Of a stretch of DNA of 64,000 nucleotides, positions 44,401 through 54,488 are shown piece by piece; within the stretch, counting starts at the first letter, position 1; every line of letters starts with the position of its first letter. A program made the translations under genes and the position numbers. The DNA lies in NCBI GenBank assembly GCA_000310025.1, contig FN649733.1, positions 1,704,979 through 1,768,978 on the forward strand, given 5' to 3'. The notes beneath the pieces are model-generated. The model was not told the origin of the DNA. It did not search any database and worked only from the letters and a program-made list of their open reading frames with translations. The stretch comes from Ectocarpus siliculosus. Taxonomy: Eukaryota; Sar; Phaeophyceae; Ectocarpales; Ectocarpaceae.

Positions 44401-46632
44401 CTCCCCTGCTATACACTGAATGACTCCCTCATTAACAATATACTCCACCGTTCGGATGCAAGGGTGAAAATCCCGAACGTGACGAGTATTCCAATCAGAT
44501 TGGCATCGTTCTTAAGACAAAACGAACTCCGATGCGTCCCCCTCCCGGGCCATCACCTCCCCTGGATTGGGGAGAAAATAAACGGAGAAGGCTCGGGTCG
44601 CTGGGTATAAGTAACCAAAATGATCACAACGCGAAACCCACACACACGAAACCGAGACCGCGGGCACAAGACAACCTTATGATCTCAGTGATCGAATACG
44701 AGCGTGATCAAGAACGTGGGCTTCCTTGGCGTCGTTGTGCTATCTATGCGGTCACGCGGACTAAAATAAATTTCACAAGAACAGGGGCAAGTAGCGGCGG
44801 GAGACACCGTTCAACAAGACAGGGACAGACAGATGGCCCCAAAACGTGAGGGAGGCCAGACTATATGACGGGAGAGCTGACACGACACCAATATTGCTAG
44901 GGGATGTCATCATGGGCAAGAGAGCGGAGCTCGCTGGCTGTCTGGCGGCGTTAAGTCTTGACATAACTGTTCCAGTAGGAAGTCGCAGCATTCTTCCAAA
45001 GTGGAAGAACACTCATGGTGATGCAGGAGTAGAGGCGGCCACGGGGACGTGCCTGTACAGGGGAACAATAGTCAGAAATGGTCACCCACCGCGGGAACCA
45101 CTGGATACGCAGAAGGGCGACAACTAGACCAATTGGAACAAAAGCATGTATTAAAGCCAGGTAACATGACGCTGAGGTAAGCATAGCAACAAGTACACCG
45201 AAACTACGTAGAAAGCACCCGTACCTCATGTTTGCGCCACGATAAACAGCAATCAGCACGCTCTGCTCAACCTATCACCAACACGTTCCCTCGTAATTCT
45301 CGCGCCCGCACGATCCGGTCTCAAGCCCATACGTTTGAAGAAACGGAGAGTACGTGCAGCGATGGCATCGAGGGCATCGACGGCAATGGCGTCGTCTGCT
45401 GCCCTCTCGGTTGTGGCCAGTGCGCGGGTACGGGTTGCGGCACTTCTGGCGCTGCGAACGGTCTTGACGCTGGTTCATGCTGCGGAGGAGGGATCAAGTA
45501 TAACGGCAACTACTGTGACGACACCGGTGTAGCCCCATGCATCTACGGCAGCGCCCCCGAAACTGACGATGGTGACGATGACGGTGACGATGAGGGCGAT
45601 GATGATAGTGAGGAAGACGATGATGGCGGTGAGCGGAGTACCACACCCGTGTATCATACGTTCGGCTCGTTGGTGGCACAAACATTTTGCCCGCCCGTTG
45701 GGGTGTGTGAGATACATATTATATGGCGAATTTCCACTCATCACGATACCAAAACAAGAAACGTTTGTTGTCGGAGACGGAATGTCGTAACCGCAAGAGT
45801 TGAACAGCATCATTGTCGGGAACCTGGACTGGAATACGTAGTATAGTCTTCGCGTGCCCCTCCAAATTTCTGGACAATAGCGGCGAGCACACGTGCACCG
45901 GTGTCGTAGGTCGTAGCGCTTGTGAGCACGAGAGAAAATCTCGGAGTACGTGGGCACGCCGAAGGATTGCACTGGCCAACTTAGAACAGGTGGACACAGG
46001 AAGTAGTGTATTTCTCCCGCCCACCCACCCCTTTTCTTTCGAAGACGGGGGAATGGAAACGGAAACGGGTGCGAAGCCCTCATTTCCTGTGGTGAGATTT
46101 CTAGAGTTATCTTGGGTGTACGGTGTAGTTGAATGGTCGAGCACCATTTGGGGACTCGGTACTCCAGACCCCTGCGTGCAGTAGGAGTAGCCGGTTCCCC
46201 CCCGACTGGATGAAGCTGACTTTGTGCGGAGAGAGAGAAAGAGACCATTTTTGAAGGGGAATCAGGCGCGAGGATTGTGTGGGTTTTCAGCGCCGGTTCT
46301 TGCCCCTTCTCTCTCTCCATCCTTGGTGATCAACATAGACACCGATAATGATCAAGCAACTCAATAGAAATCAACAAAGACAACTTACTGTCGTATGTTT
46401 AACAGCAGGTGATGGCACGTGCAGCGATGGCATCGAGGGCATCGACGGCAACGGCGTCGTCTGCTGCCCTCTCGGTTGTGGCCAGTGCGGAGGGGCGGGA
46501 TGCACCACTGCTGGCGCCGCGAACGGTCTTAACGCTGGTTCATGCTGCGGAGGAGGGATAAAGTATAACGGCAACTACTGTGACGACACCGGTGTAGCCC
46601 CATGCATCTACGGCAGCGCCGCCGACGTCTAA
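32409..46632 (+). CDS. Secreted right-handed beta-helix protein with mucin-like stalk and two Cys-rich modules
   Basis: Sixteen exons: 32409-32510, 36766-36843, 37447-37581, 38084-38183, 38710-38772, 39195-39242, 39470-39485, 40052-40086, 40462-40547, 41097-41187, 41823-41944, 42480-42596, 43067-43156, 43861-44374, 45341-45628, 46409-46632. All are GT-AG and in phase, total 2109 nt, 702 residues. Exon 1 is a signal peptide (MSSSLLLPLLLLGC). Exons 2-12 form a parallel beta-helix with DVIELGHGDYW, PITIRGAAGT, VTYAEVHHNNITDC, DGKNGEGLYVGTSSDQW, GNEGIDVKEGS and VYGNTMIDCRASAVKV, as in bacterial secreted beta-helix repeat proteins. Exon 14 is about 28 PTTEA repeats, likely O-glycosylated. Exons 15 and 16 each encode a roughly 65-residue module (VVCCPLGCGQC, SCCGGGIKYNGNYCDD, APCIYGSA), the first followed by an Asp/Glu tail. 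A cell-wall or extracellular polysaccharide role is inferred. No catalytic residues are assigned. Confidence 0.85.
33261..33443. other. Assembly gap (N run) in intron 1 of the beta-helix gene
   Basis: 183 N, followed by about 90 nt of poorly resolved homopolymers (T runs, then a long G run), suggesting low-quality sequence at the contig edge. Confidence 0.99.
34066..34650. repeat. Diverged direct repeat, about 135 bp, units about 440 bp apart
   Basis: Unit 1 (about 34066-34200) and unit 2 (about 34508-34650) share gttgtgctgtcac(a/g)gcatct, gattggagtcttgtaggc-like and ggttgtgga-like blocks in the same order. Part of the unit (gacgccgaac) recurs between them near 34278. Located in intron 1. 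Confidence 0.6.
35224..35885 (-). mobile_element. tRNA-derived SINE, copy B, split by an insertion
   Basis: Read on the minus strand, the tRNA-like head occupies 35885-35784 (B box ggttcgaatcccgg, A box tggtctagttggt). The body occupies about 35462-35259 and the tail is an A run at about 35258-35224. Between head and body are 322 bp (35462-35783) absent from copies A and C. That insert has no open coding role and no clear target duplication. Lies in intron 1 of the beta-helix gene. Confidence 0.75.
38205..38276. repeat. 36-bp perfect tandem duplication in an intron
   Basis: gcgtcgctgttttgatgtag begins at 38205 and again at 38241 with an exact 36-bp period, 21 bp after the exon ending at 38183. 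Confidence 0.9.
39470..39485 (+). other. 16-nt microexon of the beta-helix gene
   Basis: Acceptor tacacccag and donor gttcga bound 16 nt that complete GIYDFR between ITDC and IYGDGKNGEG, with phases 1 in and 2 out. The same frame is open back to an alternative acceptor at about 39368, which would give a 118-nt exon. The short form fits beta-helix relatives better, where a G-(I/L)-Y-D-F turn directly follows DC. Confidence 0.55.
42985..43046. repeat. TCTC polypyrimidine tract before an acceptor
   Basis: Near-continuous tctc/tgtc repeats precede the acceptor at 43066, probably part of the extended pyrimidine tract of that intron. Confidence 0.7.
43888..44357 (+). repeat. 15-bp coding minisatellite (PTTEA) with higher-order structure
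   Basis: The unit gaggcgccaacgacc is repeated about 28 times with gag/gaa alternation giving a frequent 45-bp higher-order period. Two aatgacc variants (PMTEA) sit in matching positions. TQPPTTE blocks near 44245 and 44333 break the array. All frames on both strands stay open because the unit contains no stop in any frame. Confidence 0.9.
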
Positions 46633-46669
46633 CCAAAACTCGTTGAGTTGGTCCTGTTCAAAACAAAAA

Positions 46670-46852
46670 GTACGTGCAGGAACGACCTCGATGGGATCGA
46701 CCACAAGGGCTAAGTCTGTTCCCCGCTCGGGTGTGACCAGTGCAGAGGATCGGGATGCAGCATTGCTGGCGATACGAACGGTCTTGGCGAAGAGTCGTGC
46801 TGCCTATCAAGGAGTAAATGATATCTTCAACGACACTGACGAGGCCCCATGA
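46670..46852 (+). pseudogene. Decayed third Cys-rich module exon
   Basis: Starting 38 bp after the stop of the beta-helix gene, the sequence follows exons 15 and 16 (tacgtgcag, gatgggatcga, ccgctcgggtgtgaccagtg, aacggtcttg). It carries an in-frame TAA early and a further stop after the CC pair, plus substitutions at several Cys codons. It is a dead copy and not part of the present reading frame. Confidence 0.7.
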
Positions 46853-47104
46853 ATCATTCAAGGCGGAGGCGACAACGACGAAGGCACTGCTGCTTCAGGG
46901 GGGGGGGGCATGACTCGGAGAATTATTTGTCGAGTGCCGCCACCACCCGTACGGGGTGGGTATTTGAACAAGGTTTGTCAGTGAACACCATTCGGTGGGT
47001 TTTCTGTACGCAACGGGATCGTGCTGGTGGGCGGTGCACACAAGTGAATCCCCATCGACCGGGGGGGGAGGGGTTGCCCCGTTTTTTTCGTTATGTTGTG
47101 TTGT

Positions 47105-48000
47105 GTCACGTATTGTCTCACAGAATCATCGGTGGATATATTGCTGACTTTGAAGTAAGTGTTCTGAGGTATTCATGCGGATTTGCCGCACACCACTCGC
47201 GAAAAAACTGTTGCTACATACTTAGCTTTAGTAGATTGCAGACGCATATGCATATCATAGCCTGCTTAGAGGCCACGTTTGAGGAAGCGTGTGTATGCCT
47301 CCTCAGCAGGAATGACAAGTTTTAGACTCGGCCCATTGACCCCGAAGAGTGCAGTGCCTCACGTGACGGGTGCCTGCACAAACCTTTTGAACAGCGTTAG
47401 ATCGTGCAGGTGTGGGCGGGGGGCGTACTCCTGTAGCATGTATTGTCTCGCGGGTCATCGGTCGGTGTGATATTACGGCAGTTATGTAAAGGGTTTTGAG
47501 TTATTATTATGGCTTCGCCACACGCCGACTCGTGAAAAACTGTTGTTGCATTAACTACTGGGCGTACATACTATGTATCATGGCCTGCTTAGAGGCCAAG
47601 TTTTAGGAAGGGGTTGCTTTGATCCGCAGCAGGAATGAGACTGAAGAGTGCAGTGCCTCGCGTGACGGGAGCCTGCACAAACGTTTGAAACGCGTTTGAC
47701 CGTGCAGCGCACTCATGGTGCACGTATTGTCTCGCGGGTCATCGGTGTAAGATATTTTGAAGGAAGGTTTTGAGGTATTCATGTGGCTTTGCCTCACGCC
47801 CCTCATGAAAAATTTTTGTTGCATTAACAACATGGCGCACGTACTATGTATATCATAGCCTGCTTAAAGGCCAAGTTTTAGGAAAAGGTTATTTTCATCC
47901 CCAGCAGGAATGAAACGCCGGAAACGTGAGACTCGGTCCATTGACCATGAAGAGTTCAGTGCCTCGCGTGACGGGGGCCTACAAAACTAGTTTGTTGATC
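47105..48000. repeat. Three tandem copies of a roughly 290-bp unit
   Basis: Copies begin near 47105, 47440 and 47725. They share tattgtctc(a/g)c(a/g)g, gaggtattcatg, atcatagcctgctta(g/a)aggcca, agcaggaatga and agtgcctc(a/g)cgtgacggg in order. Divergence between copies is moderate. No long frame is conserved between copies, so the unit looks non-coding. Confidence 0.8.
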
Positions 48001-49498
48001 GTGTCATTTTTTCATCGTGCAGGTGTAAAAATTCACGGGAGGGGGCGTGTGTTTTGTTATGCCATCGGAAATGGCGTCAACAATTTTGGCAACCCGCTGT
48101 GACGGTGTGTTTTGCTTAGTCACCAATCTCACAGGCGAACCACTATACTTACTGTGGTACCAGGAGTATTGCCGGAGAATTTTCGTCGGTGTTCGTGTCT
48201 CTTTGCCAACCAAGATTATAAATGGTACAACGCAAGTCTTGCTTTTGGTGTCAGGTGAGTTGTCTATGTCGTGGTTTCGAGGAGACGCTCACCAAGCATA
48301 TTATGCGGAAGTGGTTTGTTTTCGGTCGTGATGCGTTGTTGATCCACCACCGCTCGAGTTTGAGTTGAGTTTTGGGAAAAAGCGCCCGCTCAGAAAGCAC
48401 ATTTATCTGCTACACAGCCAGGGATAGGTGTTACAATTTGGCCTGTGGGGTAGCCCCCGTCGTCGATTGAAAGCTGGCAAGTTCTTTGCTACGGCGCGAC
48501 GAGTCTAGACAAGTATCACAAGGGGGGCGTGTGAGAATAGGGATCGGATGAAATGTTGACGTGAGGGTTCGAGGTTTGAACCCAACATAATGTTATGTTG
48601 GTCCAGGCGTAGACATTGTTTGCGAGGAACGTTCTCTTCCGCCTTTCGCAGAAGATGAGGGGGGCTGGGGAAACCCTATCAACAATGTTACGACTGATTC
48701 TCAGCGTTAAGCTGTGCCTTGTTCCTCAAGTCAACCCTTATACCTCTGGGCCTTCTGGGATCCAAGGTTGTAGCTGCACCTTGGTTATACACCGGAGAAC
48801 ATGCATCACGACATGGGTAGTTGAACTTATTTCGTTGACACAAACCGTCAGATATTGGCGACGATAACTTTAATATTGGACCCGTCGAGCACTCGCTCGT
48901 GACCCGGAGGCTTTTGTGCGTCTTCAATAGTTTTAGAGCGATGCGTGTTCGAATCTCTCCGGGGTGAAAATCGTGCAATATACCACCTACCGTAGCAGCA
49001 CTTGAATACGCTAGTCCCTCCCTGGGACCCCAGCTGGTGCATCACTCATATACGGGACCTACCGAAAGGTACAGACTGGCACCCAGAGTAGAGAGGCTGA
49101 CAAGAAAGGAACGCGCCCACGTTTGCATCACCACCCCCCCCCCCCCCCCGCGCGCGCTCGAAACAGACGCCCTAGCCGACCGCAGATATCTCTTCCTCTA
49201 GTAGTTTTCTTAACTGCGCTGGAGACGACAAAAGAACACATCACCCTTTATTACTTATCTCTGCAGTATCCTTCTCGCCGGACGCGCCCTGGACCAGGAA
49301 GAGTTCGAAAATCGGAAGTCAACCCGAAGCGAGGAGGTCGCGGATAACGTCGCTCCTGCATCTCAAGGGATGCGCGGGTTAGGCCGTGCTTGGCCGGCCG
49401 AGGGCGCTGATCCCATCACAATCTGGAGAGAGGTAACTAACGCTGATCCCATCACAATCTGGTAAGATGTTGATTGTCGAATCAGAGATTGGTGTCCT
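48001..49498. other. Unassigned DNA
   Basis: Contains poly-C near 49133-49150 and a short repeated phrase (gctgatcccatcacaatctgg at 49407 and 49443). A minus frame 48213-48004 reads RVAKIVDAISDGITK but has no partner exon. No supportable gene. Confidence 0.4.
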
Positions 49499-49807
49499 TC
49501 ACAATAGCGAGACAAGTTTTAGCACAAGTTTGAGTTGGACCACCAAGCCGACAACGTTGGGCCATCTCGTTATCGTTTGGTCCTGCAAAAAATAGTGCAG
49601 AATATTACTCACGACAGACGCATCACAGCTCTCTAGATGAATTTTCAACAGTCTATATGGCAGATACACGTCGACTTGAATCGTCCTCAACAGACGCTGG
49701 GAGATTGTAGCCTTCATGAAGGTGATCTTCACGTAAACCGAAGCTGAAAACATTTGATCTAAACGGGACACTTCCACGTCAAGATCTGCTACCACTCCTT
49801 TCGGCAC
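49499..49807 (-). CDS. Small hypothetical protein or terminal exon(s)
   Basis: A 102-codon minus-strand frame ending in TGA with a balanced, protein-like composition: VADLDVEVSRLDQMFSASVY, then LPYRLLKIHLESCDAS, then a Leu/Val-rich C-terminus. It contains a textbook donor GTGAGT and acceptor TTTTTTGCAG only 30 nt apart (49600-49571). Splicing there would remove ten codons in frame. The sequence is compatible with a beta-sandwich but I recognise no family. No upstream exon was identified, so it may be a fragment. Confidence 0.3.
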   Translation of the reverse strand: MPKGVVADLDVEVSRLDQMFSASVYVKITFMKATISQRLLRTIQVDVYLPYRLLKIHLESCDASVVSNILHYFLQDQTITRWPNVVGLVVQLKLVLKLVSLL

Positions 49808-50740
49808 TTATGGTTTCTCCCGGTTAAGAACCAAACACAAGTTATCGCCGCGGTACGTCAAAAGCTTCAATTTCGTCCGACAAGAAACGACGAAAAAGGC
49901 AACCCCATTGTGACTAAACGCGCGAAGGCTCGTGATACGCCCATGGGTCTACGCAAAGCACTGGAGGTGCTGTTTCGCTTGTGACACCCCTCTCTCTTTC
50001 GCCAATCTATCCCGAAACAATGCTGGCAAGGTGGGCGGGGAGGGGATCATCTCTGCTTGGCCACTAAATGCTGAAAAATTACTGGACAGGTAGTGGGCGG
50101 GGCGGGGCAGGGGAGCACATCTATTTCAACATATCCGCCCCGAAAAACATTACTAGGTACTAGGGTAGCAGATGCTGACAGATGATGACCGCTGTCAAGA
50201 AAACCGAAGTGGGACTCATCTCCGAAAAGCCCACCCGTGAGATTCATCCCCGAAAAACGGACCACATTCTCTCTCCAAAGACACTAAACAAAAGAAACGC
50301 GAAAGGGCGCCCCACGAAGCGGGCGACGCAGGTGCGGTGCGACTTGCCCGCTTCGGGCATCGTCTTCGACTGCCTCCGCGACAGGGCGCGGCAAACTCAA
50401 AAATCCGCACACGTGCAAGCTACGCGTGCCTGCAGCCTGCCACATCGAGTGAGCTCTGTTTGTGATTGTGCATTCGTCGCAAGCTTAAGCATCCGCCGAT
50501 GTGCGTCTCTAAAATGGCCCCAGCCAAGGCCCAGGCGTCCACTTCCTTTTAGGGACACCTTCTTTGCACACAGATGAAAAACTTTCGCGTAAAACGCTCG
50601 TGCACCAATATTCGACAGCGGAAACAAGACCAAGCTATTGTGTGGGTTTGGCTGCGTGTATTGCCGCTTCGACGTCATGCCCCCCGTGCACCTGCACGTA
50701 ACCTACATACCAATCCTATCGTGTTGTGAACTTTCCGTGT
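49808..50740. other. Unassigned DNA upstream of a hypothetical gene
   Basis: A GC-rich island at about 50295-50400 is open on both strands. A plus-strand patch at 50610-50697 (LLCGFGCVYCRFDVMPP) is a possible 5' exon of the next gene, but its donor does not match the phase of the following exon. No confident call. Confidence 0.3.
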
Positions 50741-50746
50741 ACACAG

Positions 50747-51600
50747 CAGGTGCTGTCGTGCAACAGTAGGTGCAAGTGCTCCCGCTGTCGGAGCCACCTG
50801 TACAGAACAAGAGTGCCAAGGGCTGAGCCCTGAAGCCCCTCTGCCCCCGCTTCACCACCCAACAAGAGAGAAGCCCGCGGGTTGGTACGATCGCAAGTGC
50901 GAGGCGGGATCCCAGGCGTCGGCGGTGAAGGAGACCTCTGGTGATACCACTGCGAAGAATCACTTCGACAGTACTGGTACAACGTAACGGCCGAGAAGTT
51001 GTTGTCCGCTACGAGTTTGTTGAACATATATTTGTCTCCGTTGGTGCCTACTGCCTTCGTCTGGCCGAACTGCTTACCCTACCCCCCGGCTTGCCGTCGA
51101 CTGCAACGTCAATTTCAGTCACGCTAACGTTCGAGGTGTCGCCTTCTGGCACCCGAAACGCAAGGTGAGCGACACCTGGTTCCCTCGTGTTTCCCTCGTG
51201 GGCGCGTTCGTCGCTCATGAAATCGCTTTGCCCAGGCGTGCATTGAGGTAAACCTGGTTGATTTTTCGCACGACATCTCGAAGCACTCCATGACTATCGC
51301 TTTCGCGCCTGGCATGCGCCATTCGTTTCCTGATGTTTGGGAGCAAGCGGGTGCTTGGGTGAGATCATCGTCCCGTCCGCGGAATTTGTGAGGGTCATTC
51401 CCGACCGTGAATTCTGTCGGGGTCATGCTCTGCTTGCGTTCGTCGGGGGTCTACCTGTTGCCCTTCCTCTCTCCTCGCTTTTAGTATTTCCACAACACCA
51501 GGCCATACTTGACGACAACCCGCTCGCCGTCCCGGTTTTCGAAGTCACCTCGCGGTACCTCCGTCCGAAGACCCGGTTGGCCTTGACCTGGGTCGAGTAG
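50747..51600 (+). CDS. Hypothetical protein, 3' exons
   Basis: The two last exons are well bounded and in phase: 51236-51358 (VNLVDFSHDISKHSMTIAFA, then DVWEQAGAW) and 51502-51600 (ILDDNPLAVPVFEVTSRYLR, ending LTWVE and TAG). They follow an exon ending at 51164 (VNFSHANVRGVAFWHPKRK). Further upstream, 50747-50960 has a plausible frame with CTEQECQGLSPEAP and KPAGWYDRKCEAGS, but its junction to the next exon is unresolved because three frames look acceptable. Alternating hydrophobic residues suggest a beta-rich, possibly extracellular fold. Family not recognised. Confidence 0.45.
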
Positions 51601-52170
51601 TGCTAGCTTTCTCCCAGCTGCAGCAGCAGTAGATCCTGTCCCTGCACCCCGTTGGCTCCGCTGTCCTCCTCAAGTTGAAGATGCCACCGCTTCCGCGCCA
51701 CCACCGTTGGTCGTTGCCACGACCTCAAGCATTGAATCCAGAGACCCGCCGTTCTGGCTGCCCCCCTGTTCATCTTGTTGCGCCGTTGTTTCCGGCCGTG
51801 GTCATCGTCGTCTCTGGTGCTTCCCTCGGTTGTTTCTCCGACCCCCCGGTGTGGGTGCCGGCGGCGGTTCATGCTGCTTGCCGTAAAGACTGTTGCCGAC
51901 AGAGTCCACTGCGGTCCTGCGCTCGCGGTTCAACTCCTCGAAATATCTCATTGCCTTGAGCACCCTACCAGGCACTCGACCGGCCTGTCACCATCGCACC
52001 GACCTGCCCGGGGCATGAAACGCCCCGCATATCAGCAACAATGGCAACGGAGGTATTTGCTTGGCGGTAGGCCACCGGCAGATGCAGCCGTTGGGGCAGA
52101 GAATTGAGTGATGGCGGATCCCGTATCGGTGGGATTGTCATATCAGGGCCAATTACGATGGAGCCTGGTT
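51601..52170. other. GC-rich DNA after the hypothetical gene
   Basis: Open frames exist on both strands (51675-51959 plus, 51872-51603 minus) but are Pro/Arg-rich with no splice chain. Treated as 3' flanking DNA. Confidence 0.35.
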
Positions 52171-52174
52171 CGTG

Positions 52175-52501
52175 ATGGAGGACAGGCAGCACATCCTTCA
52201 TCTTGCAGAAAAATACGTCAGAAAAACCATTACCGAGTGTGTGAGAGGTCTCTTTTTCCACGGAGAGGATTCTTCGGTTTGTCGAACCTGGCACAGGTTT
52301 GGACTGTCAGTGGAGTACGCAGCATCGAAACAATTCGGGGTGAACCGTGTCTACCTACAACGTCGAGCAAGCAGCGACAATGTGGGCGAAAGTCCCGAGC
52401 CACCAGGAGTGCCCAACACAGTTATCGTCCTATGTCCCTGCACCAATAGCAATGCCCCCCCTGCGCGCGCGTGTCGCACTTGGAGAGTGCTACTGCGATA
52501 A
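52175..52501 (+). CDS. Unrecognised small ORF or gene fragment
   Basis: From ATG at 52175 the frame reads HILHLAEKYVRKTITECVRG, then a segment with WHRFGLSVEYAASKQFG, and stops at 52501. The first 65 residues have a convincing helical pattern; the rest is Pro/Ser/Cys-rich and may be read-through of an intron. The minus strand is open over the same interval, so strand choice rests on composition only. Confidence 0.25.
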   Translation: MEDRQHILHLAEKYVRKTITECVRGLFFHGEDSSVCRTWHRFGLSVEYAASKQFGVNRVYLQRRASSDNVGESPEPPGVPNTVIVLCPCTNSNAPPARACRTWRVLLR

Positions 52502-52796
52502 GTGTTTCACGTCGGCCTAATTTCTCGGGCGCTACGGAGGATCCTGTGGACGACGCCAAGCGTGACGAGATTGGGCAATGTGAAGCTAGCTCTGACCCAT
52601 TGCGTGCTGGCTAGCTGCTCCGTTTCAAGTTCGATTGCTTTCTTATTCTTCATTTCTCTCTCTGTTGCTTGCTATCGCCCACTCCCAGGCAACACGGAGC
52701 AACACCACTTGCTGCTGCTGTTAACAACGGGGTGACTGTAGCTATTTACGACACCGTGGTGTCCTAAATAATCTTCACAACGACGCGCAAAAGCTT

Positions 52797-53190
52797 CGAA
52801 ACCACATTCTATGAGTTCCTACGTCGCTCAGCTGTTGCGCAAGCCCTCGTTCGTCCCATGGTAACCGGTGGTTGGCGAGATATTGCCCACAATGACGTCA
52901 CAGCGCTACCTCTGCGGTGTCGTAAATCGACATATATTGGACACCCCGCGAAACGTTTCGAAACCACCTCGAATGGGCACGAAACCACTTTCGCTATGTA
53001 TCCACGCCCCCCAGCTGTCGCACAAGCTGTCATTTGGCCGCAATTCCTGAGATAGTCAAGAGCGTCGTATCAGCAACACTTCGGCGATGTTGATACCTTG
53101 CGAAACGTTTCGCAAACCTTTCCAATGGGCATGACACTAAATACGCTGTGTTCCCACGGGCCCCAGCAGTCGCGAAAGTCATCGTTATGA
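52797..53190. repeat. Three degenerate tandem units, about 140 bp
   Basis: Units near 52797, 52955 and 53095 share gaaacgttt/gcttcg-aaacca, aatgggca(c/t)ga, ccc(c)agc(t/a)gt(c/t)gc and gcaa/ttcctga elements in order. They are strongly diverged. A related pair (ttcatgaagttcactcgttc at 53280 and tgacaactttcactccttttg at 53723) lies downstream. Confidence 0.45.
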
Positions 53191-54170
53191 CCCAAACTGA
53201 CACGTGGTGACCGATATACAGTTAGGCCCAAAGGAAAACGGTGTGAATCATTAAAAATAAAAGCTTCGTAAAAACGGGTTTCATGAAGTTCACTCGTTCA
53301 TTCTTGCCCATGGCAATCATAGGCAGTATTTTCGGTTGCAAGTCTTGCAGTAAGATCGAGTCCCGACCCGTTCAAGACACAGTCATTCACTGTCGTCACC
53401 CTACGTGACATATTTCACTCCTTGTCCGTGTATTTTAAATGGAGGCTATTCTGTGTTTGAAGTCCGTGAAACGGAGTCCTTGCTCCCGCGAACATGTGCC
53501 GTGGTTGGATCGGATAAGAAGTATGCAGGGGTTCGTCGCCAAAGATCTGCTTCGCTTTCGGCTTCGGCGTAACTTCCTCGTCAACCGATACGCATCTGTA
53601 CTTGAGTGACACGACACTGTGGAGAAATGGGTGTGAAAATTCTGCAAAACCAATGTGACGACAATCGAAGGCAAAATGATACCTGATCGGGGAAAATAAG
53701 GGCTTCATGGAAACGGGCCTGACAACTTTCACTCCTTTTGTCCATGCCGTTCACAGGAGATTCGGCTCTATTCAGAGCAATCGACTTCTTACAATTTCGT
53801 TTCGATCTGACATGGCGCCGTATCTTGTTCGCTTTTGTCGGACTTTCCCGTTTTCTCAGCGCTCCTCCGCCCCTCTCTCGACCCCTGACCGCGCAGTGTT
53901 TCCCTCCAAAAGTATTTTCCTCCATAAAAGTTCCGATTCTGCGGAGCTCCGGTGCACGTTGCAAGCGGGACACACTGATGAAGGGCACGCCCCGCGTTAG
54001 GCACGCAATTTCATCGATCGACGACATGGACGGCCCTCTTCTTCCCATCACTCCCTTTTCCCCCTACCACGCCGTCTATACTCTCGGTGCCACTCGGTCT
54101 AACTCGCCATTCATTATCTCTCGTCTTCCACAACATTCACACGTTATACGTCTGGGCGCGTGGGCACTAT

Positions 54171-54488
54171 CAATTTTTCTTGCGTTCACTTCAAAACAGC
54201 GCTCACAGCATTTGTTGTGCCGTTTACTCTAACGCGTGGTCATGCAGAAGGTGCCTCTCCCTGAGTCCACTTACTCACCCCTCCAGCGATACTTTGCCTT
54301 CGATTTATCACACGAAAATAGTGCAGCACTCTCTTCCCTCTGTGTACACAAGAAATGGCGCTTTCCACTAGGCCAGGAACGGAAGCAAGAGAAAAACTCA
54401 CTTTGCAAGAAAAGCTCGCTTGCACCGGGACTCGAACCCCTGACCCTGGGCACTAGAAGATGTTCGAGGGCTAGCGGGGTGACCGGCA
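54171..54488 (-). mobile_element. tRNA-derived SINE, copy C
   Basis: On the minus strand: tRNA-like head with B box ggttcgagtcccgg and A-box region near 54470, then the shared body (cttgcttccgttcctggcct, gggaagagagtgctgcacta) and an A-rich tail at about 54180-54171. The A box is more decayed than in copies A and B. Confidence 0.7.

Noticed and set aside
43751-44448. Long minus-strand frames opposite the PTTEA array
   Set aside because: They exist only because the 15-bp unit has no stop in any frame. They have no start context or flanking exons.
32409-46632. Mannuronan C5-epimerase or alginate lyase identity for the beta-helix gene
   Set aside because: These enzymes share the fold, but I see no DPHD-type epimerase motif or lyase catalytic set. 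The motif series fits generic secreted beta-helix repeat proteins better.
48870-48970. tRNA-like segment with ttcgaatc
   Set aside because: A B-box-like string is present but the T-arm stem does not pair and no A box or acceptor stem could be found.
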